The notes beneath the pieces are model-generated. The model did not search any database. It was not told the DNA's origin and was given only the letters and a program-made list of their open reading frames with translations. DNA of 64,000 nt from a virus: positions 46,142 to 110,141 of IMG/VR virus record IMGVR_UViG_3300042691_031577. One strand, 5' to 3'. The position numbers and the translations under genes are program-made. This document shows positions 35,593 to 44,372 of this stretch, piece after piece (the first letter of the stretch is position 1; each line of letters opens with the position of its first letter).

Positions 35593-36249
35593 TTATTCAA
35601 AAATTACTTTCATCTCGTAATTCTTAATTTCTTGACGACCAAAATCACTATTGAAAACAACTCTCATAAAAATAGTAGCAGTATCCCCAATCATTTCATC
35701 ATCTAAAAATATATTAATTCCCGGTTGATACGTGTACTTACTGTAAACTGCTAATATTGTACGAGCATATGGTTTTTCCCATCCTGTGAATTTTTTAGGT
35801 ATTTGATATCCAACAATATTAGTGGGAGACATAAAATCAGATAAACCAGCCATTGTGTAAGTACGTGTCCCAACAGGAATTGGATCTTTAAAACGCTTAT
35901 CCGTGTATAGTCCTAAAAATGAATATACTGGGTATCTATATCTAACTGTGTCAAACAATACAAAATAATCCGAATCAAAACCTACTTCAATTAATGGAAC
36001 TTCATTGATTACGTATTTTGGAATTAATTCTGATAGTTCTCCTCTTATTGTAAAGTAATTTAATCCAATATATTTTATATGGTGATATCCATTTAAATCA
36101 ATTGAATCTTCTCCAGGACCTGAAATGTAAAAGAAGCCTTCACAGTTTCCATTTAAACAAGGGTAAGGCCCTTTTTCTTCTTCATCTTCTGGTTTAACAC
36201 AAGAAAATAAACTAATGCTTAGTAAAGCAAATAAAATAATTTTTTTCAT
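35593..36249 (-). CDS. Surface lipoprotein with Bacteroidota export signal
   Basis: 218 residues. Signal peptide MKKIILFALLSISLFSC with lipobox LFSC (Cys 17), followed by VKPEDEEEK. Acidic residues just after the Cys are the Bacteroidota lipoprotein export signal for the outer-membrane surface. The mature part is a beta-rich domain of unknown family with two more Cys (CLNGNC). Unlike its virion neighbours it has an early-type promoter. Superinfection exclusion or receptor blocking is a reasonable guess; an outer-membrane spanin is the alternative. Confidence 0.8.
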   Translation of the reverse strand: MKKIILFALLSISLFSCVKPEDEEEKGPYPCLNGNCEGFFYISGPGEDSIDLNGYHHIKYIGLNYFTIRGELSELIPKYVINEVPLIEVGFDSDYFVLFDTVRYRYPVYSFLGLYTDKRFKDPIPVGTRTYTMAGLSDFMSPTNIVGYQIPKKFTGWEKPYARTILAVYSKYTYQPGINIFLDDEMIGDTATIFMRVVFNSDFGRQEIKNYEMKVIFE

Positions 36250-36261
36250 AACCTTTTTTTG

Positions 36262-36291
36262 TAAACATAAGAAGAGGACTTTGCCCTCCTC
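36262..36291 (-). promoter_or_regulatory. Hairpin plus early-type promoter of the lipoprotein gene
   Basis: GGCAAA (36280-36285), 10-nt spacer, TATGTTTA (36262-36269); the box is in the loop of a GAGGA/TCCTC hairpin (36274-36291). The only such module inside the 26-43 kb virion block. Confidence 0.6.
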
Positions 36292-36295
36292 ATAT

Positions 36296-38119
36296 TTAAA
36301 GTATTACTACTCTTCCTTGTATGTCTGTATTAGGGTATCTAATCTCAAAAATAGAAGGATCTAATGAAGGATAAATAACTCCATTACTTGTAGCTCCAGG
36401 AATATCATATCCATATAAAGAATAAGTAGCTCCTGTTGAATCTTGTTTATTTATTATTTCAACCTTTACTACTGACTGTACACCTCTTACTCTTAATAAT
36501 TTAGATGTTATTTCAGATAATATAATAGGTTGATTAATTTGCCATTTATCTATATTAAAATGATCTTGTAATGTTGATATACAGTTACTAATTACTTCGT
36601 TATTATTAGAACCAGCGGCGGTAGTGATATCAAAATTAACACCTATATTAATATAAAATGCATCTTTAATATTAATAGCATCAGTTGTCATTCTGTACTC
36701 ATTAATATAAGTAACTAAATTATTTTTTAAATTACTGGTTGCGTTGATTAATTGCTTGCTAGAATTATATGCTAGAACGTGCATATCTAATGCTAGTGAA
36801 TTAGGTGTATTACCACTATTATCTGATGATAATGGTTGAGTGGCATATACTTTAGCTATACTTCCGTATTCTGAAGGTAAAGATAAGGCTCTTACTATGT
36901 AGTCTGTTTTAGTTACAGCTCTCATTTGAGATGAATAAGCATATAAAGCATTATTTCTAATTTCTTCAACTTGATCTCCATCTCTACCACCAGTAGCAGG
37001 AGCAGGATTATTACTAACCACGCTTTGTAACACTTGGGTAGGTAAACCTATACCTGGTGGAGTTCCATTCTTAAAATATACTCCAGCGGTATCTATACGT
37101 GTTAAATCATTTGATGGTACGTTTGATGTTATACCACCACCAACTAAATATCTAACTTGTAGTGTAGTATTAGATGGAGCTAAACCATATTCTCTAGTAA
37201 AAAATACAGATGCTTTATTATAGTTATTAGACAAATCCGAAATTCCAGGAACTAATCCTAATTGAATATTATCTGGTGTAGGAATAATATTAGTATCAGA
37301 AGTATTAGATATTCCAGCTCCAAACTCTAGTTGTACTGTATTATCAGATAATAATCTAGATACAAATCGTCTTGGGGTTCTTTGTAGTTGTAATAAATAA
37401 GGAACTTGAGAAGCATCTGATCCGGTATTGGCTATCTTTTGGTATACTGTTCCTTGAGCTAGATAAGGTACTTCATACCATTGGTTACTATCACTTCCTG
37501 TTACGTCTAAAATTTGTAATATATTAGTATCAGTTAAAGTAACAGTTTGAAATTTTTGTGGTGTGGTAAAAGTAGAAGTAGAAGTTTTTATTTCAGCTGA
37601 TATAGCTTTAACTGTTTTTTTAATTAAAAAGAAATTACTATCTACAAAACTTACCTCAGCTCCTGTTAAATCAGTAAAGTCTACCGCTTCAGTTGTTATA
37701 AAATTTATTCCGGTAGAGGTTGAAGTTATATTTGTATTAGCTGGGATTATTAAACCATATACTGTATTATTAGGTACAGTTTCTCCTGTTACTACATTTA
37801 TAGTAGAAGGCATTATTTGATATACATCTAAGTCAACAGAAGAAGCATATGATGCTTTAGGTCTATATCCCATAACATAAGACATGGCATATAAATTTTC
37901 TTTTTCCTTAGCATATAATAAAAAGTTTTCTTGAATTTGTGTATCTAAATAAAATGACATTACATCACCTACATAAGAGGCTAGTTCAATGAACATATTT
38001 CCTGGAGACGCATCCGAAAAATCGTTGTATGTATTTGGAAAATATGTTTTAGCGTAATTTATTAAATTCGCTTTAAAATCACCAAAACTCTTATTTATGT
38101 ATGATATATTATTTGCCAT
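36296..38119 (-). CDS. Baseplate wedge protein, T4 gp6/J-like
   Basis: 607 residues. N-terminal FKANLINYAKTYFPNTYNDF then SPGNMFIELASYVGDVMSFY is diagnostic of the gp6 wedge family, followed by a beta-rich centre and the DYIVRALSLPSEYGSIAKVY / YINEYRMTTDAI region of Baseplate_J proteins. It builds the inner ring of the baseplate together with gp25, encoded next upstream. Confidence 0.93.
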   Translation of the reverse strand: MANNISYINKSFGDFKANLINYAKTYFPNTYNDFSDASPGNMFIELASYVGDVMSFYLDTQIQENFLLYAKEKENLYAMSYVMGYRPKASYASSVDLDVYQIMPSTINVVTGETVPNNTVYGLIIPANTNITSTSTGINFITTEAVDFTDLTGAEVSFVDSNFFLIKKTVKAISAEIKTSTSTFTTPQKFQTVTLTDTNILQILDVTGSDSNQWYEVPYLAQGTVYQKIANTGSDASQVPYLLQLQRTPRRFVSRLLSDNTVQLEFGAGISNTSDTNIIPTPDNIQLGLVPGISDLSNNYNKASVFFTREYGLAPSNTTLQVRYLVGGGITSNVPSNDLTRIDTAGVYFKNGTPPGIGLPTQVLQSVVSNNPAPATGGRDGDQVEEIRNNALYAYSSQMRAVTKTDYIVRALSLPSEYGSIAKVYATQPLSSDNSGNTPNSLALDMHVLAYNSSKQLINATSNLKNNLVTYINEYRMTTDAINIKDAFYINIGVNFDITTAAGSNNNEVISNCISTLQDHFNIDKWQINQPIILSEITSKLLRVRGVQSVVKVEIINKQDSTGATYSLYGYDIPGATSNGVIYPSLDPSIFEIRYPNTDIQGRVVIL

Positions 38120-38121
38120 TT

Positions 38122-38532
38122 TTATTGAAATTCTATAGTAACTTGATCTGGGGTTCCTGAAATATTTAAGGTATAATTAACTGTTACGTTTATGGTATTT
38201 GTATCTTCGCTAAAAACCACATCAACATTGCTTATACTTGCTTGTGGGATATAAGTTGTAAATGAAGCAGCTACTCTATCTTGAATTATACTTTTAAGAT
38301 TATCTGTCATCCCCTCAAATAATAGATCTTTTATATCAGCCCCAAAATTAGGGTTCATTATTCTTTCACCTCTATTTGTTAATAAAAGATTAATAACGTT
38401 AGATTTTATTTGATCTTTAGTACTATATGTTTTATTAAATACCCCGGGTCCATTAAAAGGTAGAGATACCCCAATAGCAATATTTTTTTGCAAATCTAAG
38501 GGATCTATACGTGTTACTTGAGGTATGGGCAT
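38122..38532 (-). CDS. Baseplate wedge protein, T4 gp25-like
   Basis: 136 residues. KDQIKSNVINLLLTNRGERI then MNPNFGADIKDLLFE contains the GW/GPW_gp25 core, including the GxR-x6-FG pattern. Works in the wedge with gp6, whose gene follows 2 nt later. Family length is about 130 residues, so complete. Confidence 0.95.
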   Translation of the reverse strand: MPIPQVTRIDPLDLQKNIAIGVSLPFNGPGVFNKTYSTKDQIKSNVINLLLTNRGERIMNPNFGADIKDLLFEGMTDNLKSIIQDRVAASFTTYIPQASISNVDVVFSEDTNTINVTVNYTLNISGTPDQVTIEFQ

Positions 38533-38533
38533 G

Positions 38534-38875
38534 TTATCCTAAATTACTTAAACCGGCTTTATCCTGAGCAGTCATACTTAATGCAGCATCCATTATAAAA
38601 TTAGTAAATGGATTTTCATTGGTTTTATCAACAACTAACGGTACACCGTTATTAGATACAGTAGGTTGTTCAAAACCAAACATGGCTCCCATTTTACTTC
38701 TCAATTGTGCTCTTACATCACCTGCGGCTGAAACATCATTGCTAGTAAAATTAAATGTTTTATTTTCTTGCAATGGTTTTGCTGGTTTATTTTCATTTAA
38801 AATAGCATGTAATTCCTCGCGAACTGCTTCGGCTACTGCCTCTTTGATTAAATTTTTAAATGTTTTTACATTCAT
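38534..38875 (-). CDS. Capsid-targeted protein candidate next to baseplate genes
   Basis: 113 residues. Leader MNVKTFKNLIKEAVAEAVRE has a perfect LIKE-A site and repeats of AxE. Downstream the protein is polar and helix-poor (FNFTSNDVSAAGDVRAQLRS). Odd location: the only leader-bearing protein inside the baseplate operon, 2 nt from the gp25 gene. ATG is 4 nt after ATATTTAT. Confidence 0.75.
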   Translation of the reverse strand: MNVKTFKNLIKEAVAEAVREELHAILNENKPAKPLQENKTFNFTSNDVSAAGDVRAQLRSKMGAMFGFEQPTVSNNGVPLVVDKTNENPFTNFIMDAALSMTAQDKAGLSNLG

Positions 38876-38879
38876 ACGT

Positions 38880-38887
38880 ATAAATAT
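38880..38887 (-). promoter_or_regulatory. Late-type promoter box ATATTTAT
   Basis: Minus-strand ATATTTAT, 4 nt before the ATG at 38875 (leaderless type). Confidence 0.5.
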
Positions 38888-38888
38888 T

Positions 38889-40094
38889 TTAAGCTTGTAA
38901 ATTTCGTTGGTCTATAATTATTTTTAATTGATCTATTAATATTTGTGGTTCTAATGTATACGAATAATCACTTTTAACTACTTCTACATTATCTTTATCA
39001 AACGCAGCTGCATAGTGGCGTTTAATGCTGTCTTTAACAAAAGTACGAGGATCTTGATCTTCTTTAATTCTTAATCTAAATCCTTTATAAATTTCATCTT
39101 TTGGTTGTTTAATATCATTTAATAATGCATTGAGATTATCAAGTGAATTTGTGTTTATAGTTTCTATATCTAATTTATTATCAACAGTTTTTAATTGAGC
39201 TTTTAAATCATTTAATTCATCAATTATAGGAATTAAAAGAGCAGTCAGTGTTGCTAATACAATTTGGGCTAACGATAATTTCTTTTGAAGTTCTTCAATT
39301 AGCGGTAAAGGAGGAACTGGGAGTAGGAATAATAAAGGAATTAATATTTGAGTTACTGTGATTATAATTTGAATAATTTGTAAACTTTCTTGAATTCTTG
39401 TAAATGTTCTTTCATTATTATCTAAAACATTATAAGCTGAGTTACGACTTACCCGAGCATTATCTAATTGTTCTGGGGTTTGAGCGTTATCTATTATATC
39501 GTTAGTATTGTCTACTAAAGTTTGAAGACTACTATTTTGAACTGCTAATTTAGAAATTAAAATAGTTCCACTCAATATTAAAAGAGGGGCAAATGATTTA
39601 GTTGTACTGCTTATTAAAGCAGAAATAGCTTTTGTTTTATTTGCTTTATTTCTAATATCTTTTCGTTTTTGTTTGTCCTTTTGTTTTTTCTGTTTATCTT
39701 TTCTACGTTTTTTAGGATCTTTAGTTATGCTTTGAATCTGATTTTCAGTATTTTGCTGTTGGTTATTTAATGATTCTTTTTCAGCAGCGTATCTAGCATT
39801 TTCACTTGCTACTGCTTCTTTATATTCTTCCTCGGTTAATGTAGGTTTAGTTGGAGGTTTAGGTTGATACTGATTTTCTAATTTATTTAGATTAGATTTA
39901 TGTGTTACTTCTAATTCTAATTTTTTCTTTATTATATCTTCTAATTTTTGTTGAAGAATTTGAACCTGTCCTAAAGCAGCAGATATTATTTTTTTCTTTG
40001 CTGCTTCTTTAACTTGATCACCAAAAGCACTAGGTAAGCCAGTACTGGTTAAAGTTTTAGTTATTCCTGGTGATATTAAAGATGATACGTTCAT
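38889..40094 (-). CDS. Coiled-coil baseplate/tail protein with hydrophobic segments
   Basis: 401 residues. N-terminal coiled coil (35-120), a very basic stretch (KDPKKRRKDKQKKQKDKQKR, ~125-145), hydrophobic segments at ~165-180 and ~245-295 (IQIIITVTQILIPLLFLLPV), then helices. Lies between gp5-like and gp25-like genes. It could be a membrane-penetrating hub or tape-measure-like part; not recognised. Confidence 0.75.
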   Translation of the reverse strand: MNVSSLISPGITKTLTSTGLPSAFGDQVKEAAKKKIISAALGQVQILQQKLEDIIKKKLELEVTHKSNLNKLENQYQPKPPTKPTLTEEEYKEAVASENARYAAEKESLNNQQQNTENQIQSITKDPKKRRKDKQKKQKDKQKRKDIRNKANKTKAISALISSTTKSFAPLLILSGTILISKLAVQNSSLQTLVDNTNDIIDNAQTPEQLDNARVSRNSAYNVLDNNERTFTRIQESLQIIQIIITVTQILIPLLFLLPVPPLPLIEELQKKLSLAQIVLATLTALLIPIIDELNDLKAQLKTVDNKLDIETINTNSLDNLNALLNDIKQPKDEIYKGFRLRIKEDQDPRTFVKDSIKRHYAAAFDKDNVEVVKSDYSYTLEPQILIDQLKIIIDQRNLQA

Positions 40095-41314
40095 TATGAT
40101 ATGAATACTTGGTTAGAAGCTATATATTTGTCAGTATTTTCAGGTTTAAACATATCTTTTACCTTTTCCAAATCAGTATTAAGACGGTCAGCAGCTGCTT
40201 TTAAAGTAGGAATAGGTGCTCCTGTACTATCAACTGATGGAGAAGCAGTAGTAGTAAATGTTTGTAATGCTTTTACTAAATCAGATAATAAATCTATTAC
40301 TTTAAAACCTAATAAAACGGGTTCAAGAGGTAAAGAACCATCTGTGTTTTTACCTAAATATATATCATTTGAAGTAAGTTGAATAGAATTTCCTACTAAA
40401 TTAATTCCATTTCCTTTTAAGATAGTATTTGTTTTAGAAAATAACATCACTTCATCCTTTTTAGAATTAATTAATATTCTATCACCATTTAGTACAACTT
40501 GTGAACTATTATAAGAATCAGGTGATGTTGGTTCTCCAATTAATGGAGATTTTAAACCGGTAGAATCTATTTCTATAGGTAAAGCCTGAGTTGACGTTAA
40601 ATAAATGGAAGAAGCATCTTTATTTATTCGTTCTGAGTATAAAGGTTGTGGGGTACTATTAAAACTTAATCCGTTGGAAAGTATTAAAATAGGACTTCCA
40701 TTGTCTCCTATTTTACTCCATTCGTTATAATTTGGGTTATCAGGATTACTATATAATCCAACGGTACTACCGAAACGAATAGATTGGCCTGTTCGACCAG
40801 ATAATATATAATCGCCTTCATATGTTATTAAATTTTTTATATTTCCATTTTCATTATATGTTTTTCCTAAAGGAGAATTACTATCAGAAGATTGAGCATT
40901 TTGTTCACTGTTTCCCCAAAGATTAACAGTACATAGCCAATATGATATATCTCCTTTAGTATCTTTTTTTGTTTGAGACCCTATAGATGCTCCTGGTAGT
41001 ATAAGAATTATTTCACTTAATAAAGGATAGTCTTGAATATTACTGTAGAAAGGGTAAGCAATATCACATGTATTTAAAAAATCATCTGTCAAACTTCCAT
41101 TTTCAGTTCGGCTAGCATAATAGTCTTTATAAAATACGGCTCCTACCCTTTTATTTGCTTTTTCATACATCTTGGCAGTAGGCAGATTAATACCAGTAAC
41201 TACCCCAAAAACCTTTCCATATGAAGAAATAGAAGCTTCATTTTGCTCTGTAGTTTTTTTCTTTACAGGGTTGCTTATTTGGTTACTACCTTTTAAACCG
41301 TATTTTAAAGCCAT
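40094..41314 (-). CDS. Baseplate central spike, gp5-like
   Basis: 406 residues. OB-fold-like start (GKVFGVVTGINLPTAKMYEK), then a long beta region: EGDYILSGRTGQSIRFGS (~165-182), VVLNGDRILINSKKDEVMLF, GNGINLVGNSIQLTSNDIYL, ending in EPVLLGFKVIDLL before a helix. Repeating short strands of this kind form the beta-helix needle of gp5/VgrG-type spikes. No lysozyme domain, as in many T4-like relatives. Overlaps the coiled-coil gene by 1 nt. Confidence 0.8.
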   Translation of the reverse strand: MALKYGLKGSNQISNPVKKKTTEQNEASISSYGKVFGVVTGINLPTAKMYEKANKRVGAVFYKDYYASRTENGSLTDDFLNTCDIAYPFYSNIQDYPLLSEIILILPGASIGSQTKKDTKGDISYWLCTVNLWGNSEQNAQSSDSNSPLGKTYNENGNIKNLITYEGDYILSGRTGQSIRFGSTVGLYSNPDNPNYNEWSKIGDNGSPILILSNGLSFNSTPQPLYSERINKDASSIYLTSTQALPIEIDSTGLKSPLIGEPTSPDSYNSSQVVLNGDRILINSKKDEVMLFSKTNTILKGNGINLVGNSIQLTSNDIYLGKNTDGSLPLEPVLLGFKVIDLLSDLVKALQTFTTTASPSVDSTGAPIPTLKAAADRLNTDLEKVKDMFKPENTDKYIASNQVFIS

Positions 41315-41315
41315 T

Positions 41316-41705
41316 TTATTCTAAACGTTTTTGTAAATCTTTCTGAGCAGCCTCTAACAGTTTTGTACCTTCTTCCTTAATAGCATTTTGTTCGTCTAAC
41401 AATAATTGAATTTCGCTCATATCTATCAACGATTCACTAGTTGAAGACGAATTATTAGTAGCTCGCTGTGCTATCCCAGCCATTTTTATTAATTGATCAT
41501 TATTTTTTACGTTAACATCAATTAGATCTTTTATAGTAGGCATTAACATTACAGCAGAACCAGCATTAGATGATGCAAGAGGCTTGATAGCCCCTATTAA
41601 TTCATTGATCTGACTATCAACAGATTTATTATTTTTATGTATCTGCTTAAATATGTCTGACAATGAAGTATTACCAAAAAGCGTTATATCATCAAAATTG
41701 GTCAT
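41316..41705 (-). CDS. Small helical baseplate-region protein
   Basis: 129 residues, helical with a C-terminal coiled coil (LLLDEQNAIKEEGTKLLEAA). One nucleotide from the gp5-like gene, so likely co-expressed with baseplate hub proteins. Not recognised. Confidence 0.72.
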   Translation of the reverse strand: MTNFDDITLFGNTSLSDIFKQIHKNNKSVDSQINELIGAIKPLASSNAGSAVMLMPTIKDLIDVNVKNNDQLIKMAGIAQRATNNSSSTSESLIDMSEIQLLLDEQNAIKEEGTKLLEAAQKDLQKRLE

Positions 41706-41719
41706 AATCGTTGTTTATT

Positions 41720-41727
41720 ATAAATAT
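41720..41727 (-). promoter_or_regulatory. Late-type promoter box ATATTTAT
   Basis: Minus-strand ATATTTAT, 14 nt before the ATG at 41705. Confidence 0.5.
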
Positions 41728-41734
41728 GAGTTAT

Positions 41735-42439
41735 TTAGAACTTTATATATCCTGTAGAATAATATTCATTATATAATTTAACTCTTAGGGTATTTAATTT
41801 TTTAGTTACCTTAGTTATTTGAGGAGTAGAGGCATCTGTTATTTCACGAATGTATATATATAAAGCTTTTTTATTAAATATTTCCAACGATTCTCTTTTT
41901 CGGAACAATTCCATAACGGCGTCTGCTGTTTTAGCATCCTGTGGTTTGGGGAATAATTTATAAAGATACTTATCAACGTATTTTACGTATAAATCTATAA
42001 ATAAGTTTAAATTGATATCATCTTCAGATTCCCTTATAGTCCTATCTAAAAACGATTTATCTTCCTCAATTTCATCCATTTCTCCATGTTTCTGGAGTTT
42101 TTTATAATTATTGTTATTGTATATAATTAGGTATCGTTTAGCGATAGTTCCAAAATATGAATACGCTTTACCTTTTCCCTGAGCATATAGATGAAGTTTC
42201 TCTAGTAGAAATGTAACCACCTCGTGTTTTAATTCCTCAATAGTGTTTATATCTGTATAGTAGAATTTGAAGGTATGTATAATGTTTTCTGCTAATTTAT
42301 AGAAAGCATACCTAATCTTATCATTGTAGATTCTATTCCTTTCGATTTCATCTGTAGTTTGTAAAAACTCCAGAATGGCGTCCTCAGTTTCTTGGGTAAA
42401 ATATACACTAGGACCTGTCTTGTTTTGATTATTTTCCAT
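41735..42439 (-). CDS. Late-transcription sigma factor, T4 gp55-like
   Basis: 234 residues. Residues ~45-118 match sigma-70 region 2: IEELKHEVVTFLLEKLHLYA followed by GKGKAYSYFGTIAKRYLIIY, the typical phage gp55 signature. C-terminal TPQITKVTKKLNTLRVKLY could be a reduced region 4 or clamp-binding helix. Expected to redirect host RNA polymerase to late promoters, here probably the ATATTTAT boxes that precede virion genes. Confidence 0.82.
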   Translation of the reverse strand: MENNQNKTGPSVYFTQETEDAILEFLQTTDEIERNRIYNDKIRYAFYKLAENIIHTFKFYYTDINTIEELKHEVVTFLLEKLHLYAQGKGKAYSYFGTIAKRYLIIYNNNNYKKLQKHGEMDEIEEDKSFLDRTIRESEDDINLNLFIDLYVKYVDKYLYKLFPKPQDAKTADAVMELFRKRESLEIFNKKALYIYIREITDASTPQITKVTKKLNTLRVKLYNEYYSTGYIKF

Positions 42440-42477
42440 TAATTACGATGGTAATAAGGAAAGATGTGGTAGCCAAG

Positions 42478-42750
42478 TTATTTTTTAGAAACGTTTTCTA
42501 AAAGTTCTTTTAGATCACTTATATCCTTAAATACTTCTTCTAGCTCGGCATCGCCTTCAACGTACATACGTTCATCTATTTTAGATAAACTAGATATTAG
42601 CTGAGATGAAATAAAATCTATATTCTCAATATATTGTTGTTGTTGAATAACAACTTTTTCTAAAGTAGTATTTTTTCTAATTAAAAAATAAACACCTACT
42701 CCCAACAATTCAGCTAGGTGTACTCCTAATACCCATAAAAATATTTCCAT
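42478..42750 (-). CDS. Membrane-anchored coiled-coil small protein
   Basis: 90 residues. One membrane helix (IFLWVLGVHLAELLGVGVYF) at the N-terminus, then a coiled coil. Two nucleotides after the 69-residue gene. Similar pairs sit near sigma genes in related phages, from memory. Function unknown. Confidence 0.72.
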   Translation of the reverse strand: MEIFLWVLGVHLAELLGVGVYFLIRKNTTLEKVVIQQQQYIENIDFISSQLISSLSKIDERMYVEGDAELEEVFKDISDLKELLENVSKK

Positions 42751-42752
42751 AA

Positions 42753-42962
42753 TTATCCGTTATATGTTTGGTTAAAAGCAAAATCAAAATCGTCATGCTC
42801 AGTACTAACCAATTCTTTAACTTTTTCTAAGTGTTCTTTTAATTGTTCTACGGTTTCAATAAGTTCCTCTTGGGACATACCGCGATTAACTTGAACTTGT
42901 AATTTATGTCCAATGTTTTGGGCTTGTGTTAAGCCGTCTATAACTTGATTTTTAAATCTCAT
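42753..42962 (-). CDS. Small helical protein
   Basis: 69 residues, mostly coiled coil (LIETVEQLKEHLEKVKELVS) with an acidic C-terminus. Preceded by ATATTTAT (18 nt). Not recognised. Confidence 0.7.
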   Translation of the reverse strand: MRFKNQVIDGLTQAQNIGHKLQVQVNRGMSQEELIETVEQLKEHLEKVKELVSTEHDDFDFAFNQTYNG

Positions 42963-42980
42963 AATTGTATATGTTTATAT

Positions 42981-42988
42981 ATAAATAT
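42981..42988 (-). promoter_or_regulatory. Late-type promoter box ATATTTAT
   Basis: Minus-strand ATATTTAT, 18 nt before the ATG at 42962. Confidence 0.45.
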
Positions 42989-43071
42989 ACGTCGTTCCCC
43001 GTCCCCACTGTCTGTCTCTCCCTTTCCTACCTTTTTAACCAAACCCGTAGGCAAAAAATACTAAAAATCTT

Positions 43072-43260
43072 TTAGGTATCCAAACTTCCTTCATAGAAAG
43101 TAAGAAAAAGTTTAAAATCTTCTTCTAACTCGCTCATTGTTATATTTTCGTAGGCATCTTCATTATCATAATCGTAAATGCCACTAACATATTCCTTAAT
43201 CTGTAGATCACGATCAACGAACATGTTTTTTAAATTTGATTCAACTTCAGGTAAAGTCAT
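43072..43260 (-). CDS. Acidic 62-residue protein
   Basis: Strongly acidic (GIYDYDNEDAYENITMSELE). 3 nt from the next gene upstream, so in an operon with it. Acidic DNA-mimic behaviour is possible but unsupported. Confidence 0.6.
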   Translation of the reverse strand: MTLPEVESNLKNMFVDRDLQIKEYVSGIYDYDNEDAYENITMSELEEDFKLFLTFYEGSLDT

Positions 43261-43263
43261 ATT

Positions 43264-44193
43264 TTAATTAGCTACGGTAAGTGTATCTCCATCAACATCA
43301 GTAATATAATACCCATCAAGCCCTGTGTTAAATAAGGTACATTCCATTTCATAAATAACACCTCTACTATCTATAGCCCGACAAATACCTCCGGTATCTT
43401 CATTTAGGCCTACTTCTTCTCCCACATCTTCTAAACTAAACGATATTGTTTCCTCTTCTCCATTCACAGTTAATATTTTACATTTAACAGAGTCACCTCT
43501 ATCTAATTCCCCTACCCCTAATAATTCAGGATCAATTTCCCACTCATATTCTTCAGGATTAAAATCCTCCATCATTTTTTTAGATATAATTTTATTATAG
43601 TCATTCATATTCAATGTTCGTCCTTCAGAGGCCATACTAATTATATTTTCGGCTACATCATGAAGATCCATATCTGTTTTAGCATCTTCACGAGCATACT
43701 CAAGTAAACGAATAAATAAAGGTACATCTAATTTAATAACGTCTTTTGGATTTTCCACCTCTTTTAGCGCACTGCCTTTCCCATTCGCCTTTTTATCCGT
43801 ATATACGCTTTTAGGCGATTTAACTTGGTTTATTTTAGAGGAACGCCTCAACACTTGATTAACCATGTCGATAGCTTGAGGATCAATAAATTCAATTGAG
43901 AAAGTACCATTCAATTTATCATCTTCAATAGCATAGCTATCAATAGCTATTCCTAATTTTTCAAGGCGATTGATGAATGCTGCTTTATCTTCGGATTTAA
44001 TAGTGAATTTTTTAATTTCACTTAATCCCTGTTTTTTCTGGGATAAATAATTTTTAACCCCATCTTTGTACATGTTGTACATTTTAATAACCTCAACTGG
44101 ATTATTTTTAATTTGTTGGAGCTTTTCAAGTGGACCAGCCAAACTAGGGGTATTTGACATGTATTGGAATAATTCCTCGTAATAATTCTTCAT
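43264..44193 (-). CDS. Conserved-looking protein of unknown function
   Basis: 309 residues. N-terminal helical third, a central PLFIRLLEYAREDAKTDMDL / DVAENIISM segment shared, by memory, with other marine phage proteins, and an acidic beta C-terminus (VNGEEETISFSLEDVGEEVG). ATG lies 4 nt after ATATTTAT. Role unknown. Confidence 0.75.
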   Translation of the reverse strand: MKNYYEELFQYMSNTPSLAGPLEKLQQIKNNPVEVIKMYNMYKDGVKNYLSQKKQGLSEIKKFTIKSEDKAAFINRLEKLGIAIDSYAIEDDKLNGTFSIEFIDPQAIDMVNQVLRRSSKINQVKSPKSVYTDKKANGKGSALKEVENPKDVIKLDVPLFIRLLEYAREDAKTDMDLHDVAENIISMASEGRTLNMNDYNKIISKKMMEDFNPEEYEWEIDPELLGVGELDRGDSVKCKILTVNGEEETISFSLEDVGEEVGLNEDTGGICRAIDSRGVIYEMECTLFNTGLDGYYITDVDGDTLTVAN

Positions 44194-44197
44194 ATTA

Positions 44198-44205
44198 ATA
44201 AATAT
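44198..44205 (-). promoter_or_regulatory. Late-type promoter box ATATTTAT
   Basis: Minus-strand ATATTTAT, 4 nt before the ATG at 44193 (leaderless type). Confidence 0.5.
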
Positions 44206-44228
44206 TTGGAGACTTAAAGAAAAAATTT

Positions 44229-44241
44229 TATCTTTACATCA
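44229..44241 (+). promoter_or_regulatory. Plus-strand early-type -10 box
   Basis: TATCTTTACATCA on the plus strand, identical to the extended -10 of the minus-strand early promoters, 14 nt before tRNA-like element 1. The upstream box is poor (CTTAAA). Confidence 0.45.
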
Positions 44242-44254
44242 TAATAAATAAAAT

Positions 44255-44372
44255 AGTCAGGTGGCGAAAGGATCGGGATATCCCGGTCGTGGTAGACGCA
44301 GGTCGTAGGTAGCACCGTTTGCAAACAGCCTTAACGTGGTAAACATTACAGGTTCGAATCCTGTCCTGACTA
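44255..44372 (+). tRNA. tRNA-like element 1 (118 nt, enlarged D arm)
   Basis: Acceptor AGTCAGG / CCTGACT with discriminator A, T arm ACAGG-TTCGAAT-CCTGT. The D arm starts GCG and ends GGTAGACGC as in tRNA-Leu, but holds an extra self-complementary insert (CGGGATATCCCG). The anticodon arm cannot be drawn with a normal 5-bp stem and 7-nt loop, so no isotype is assigned. Lone plus-strand element. Confidence 0.6.

Noticed and set aside
1016-44205. T4 consensus late promoters TATAAATA on the plus strand
   Set aside because: The plus-strand TATAAATA-like strings sit upstream of minus-strand genes; read on the transcribed strand they are ATATTTAT, so the T4 consensus itself is not used here in the right direction.
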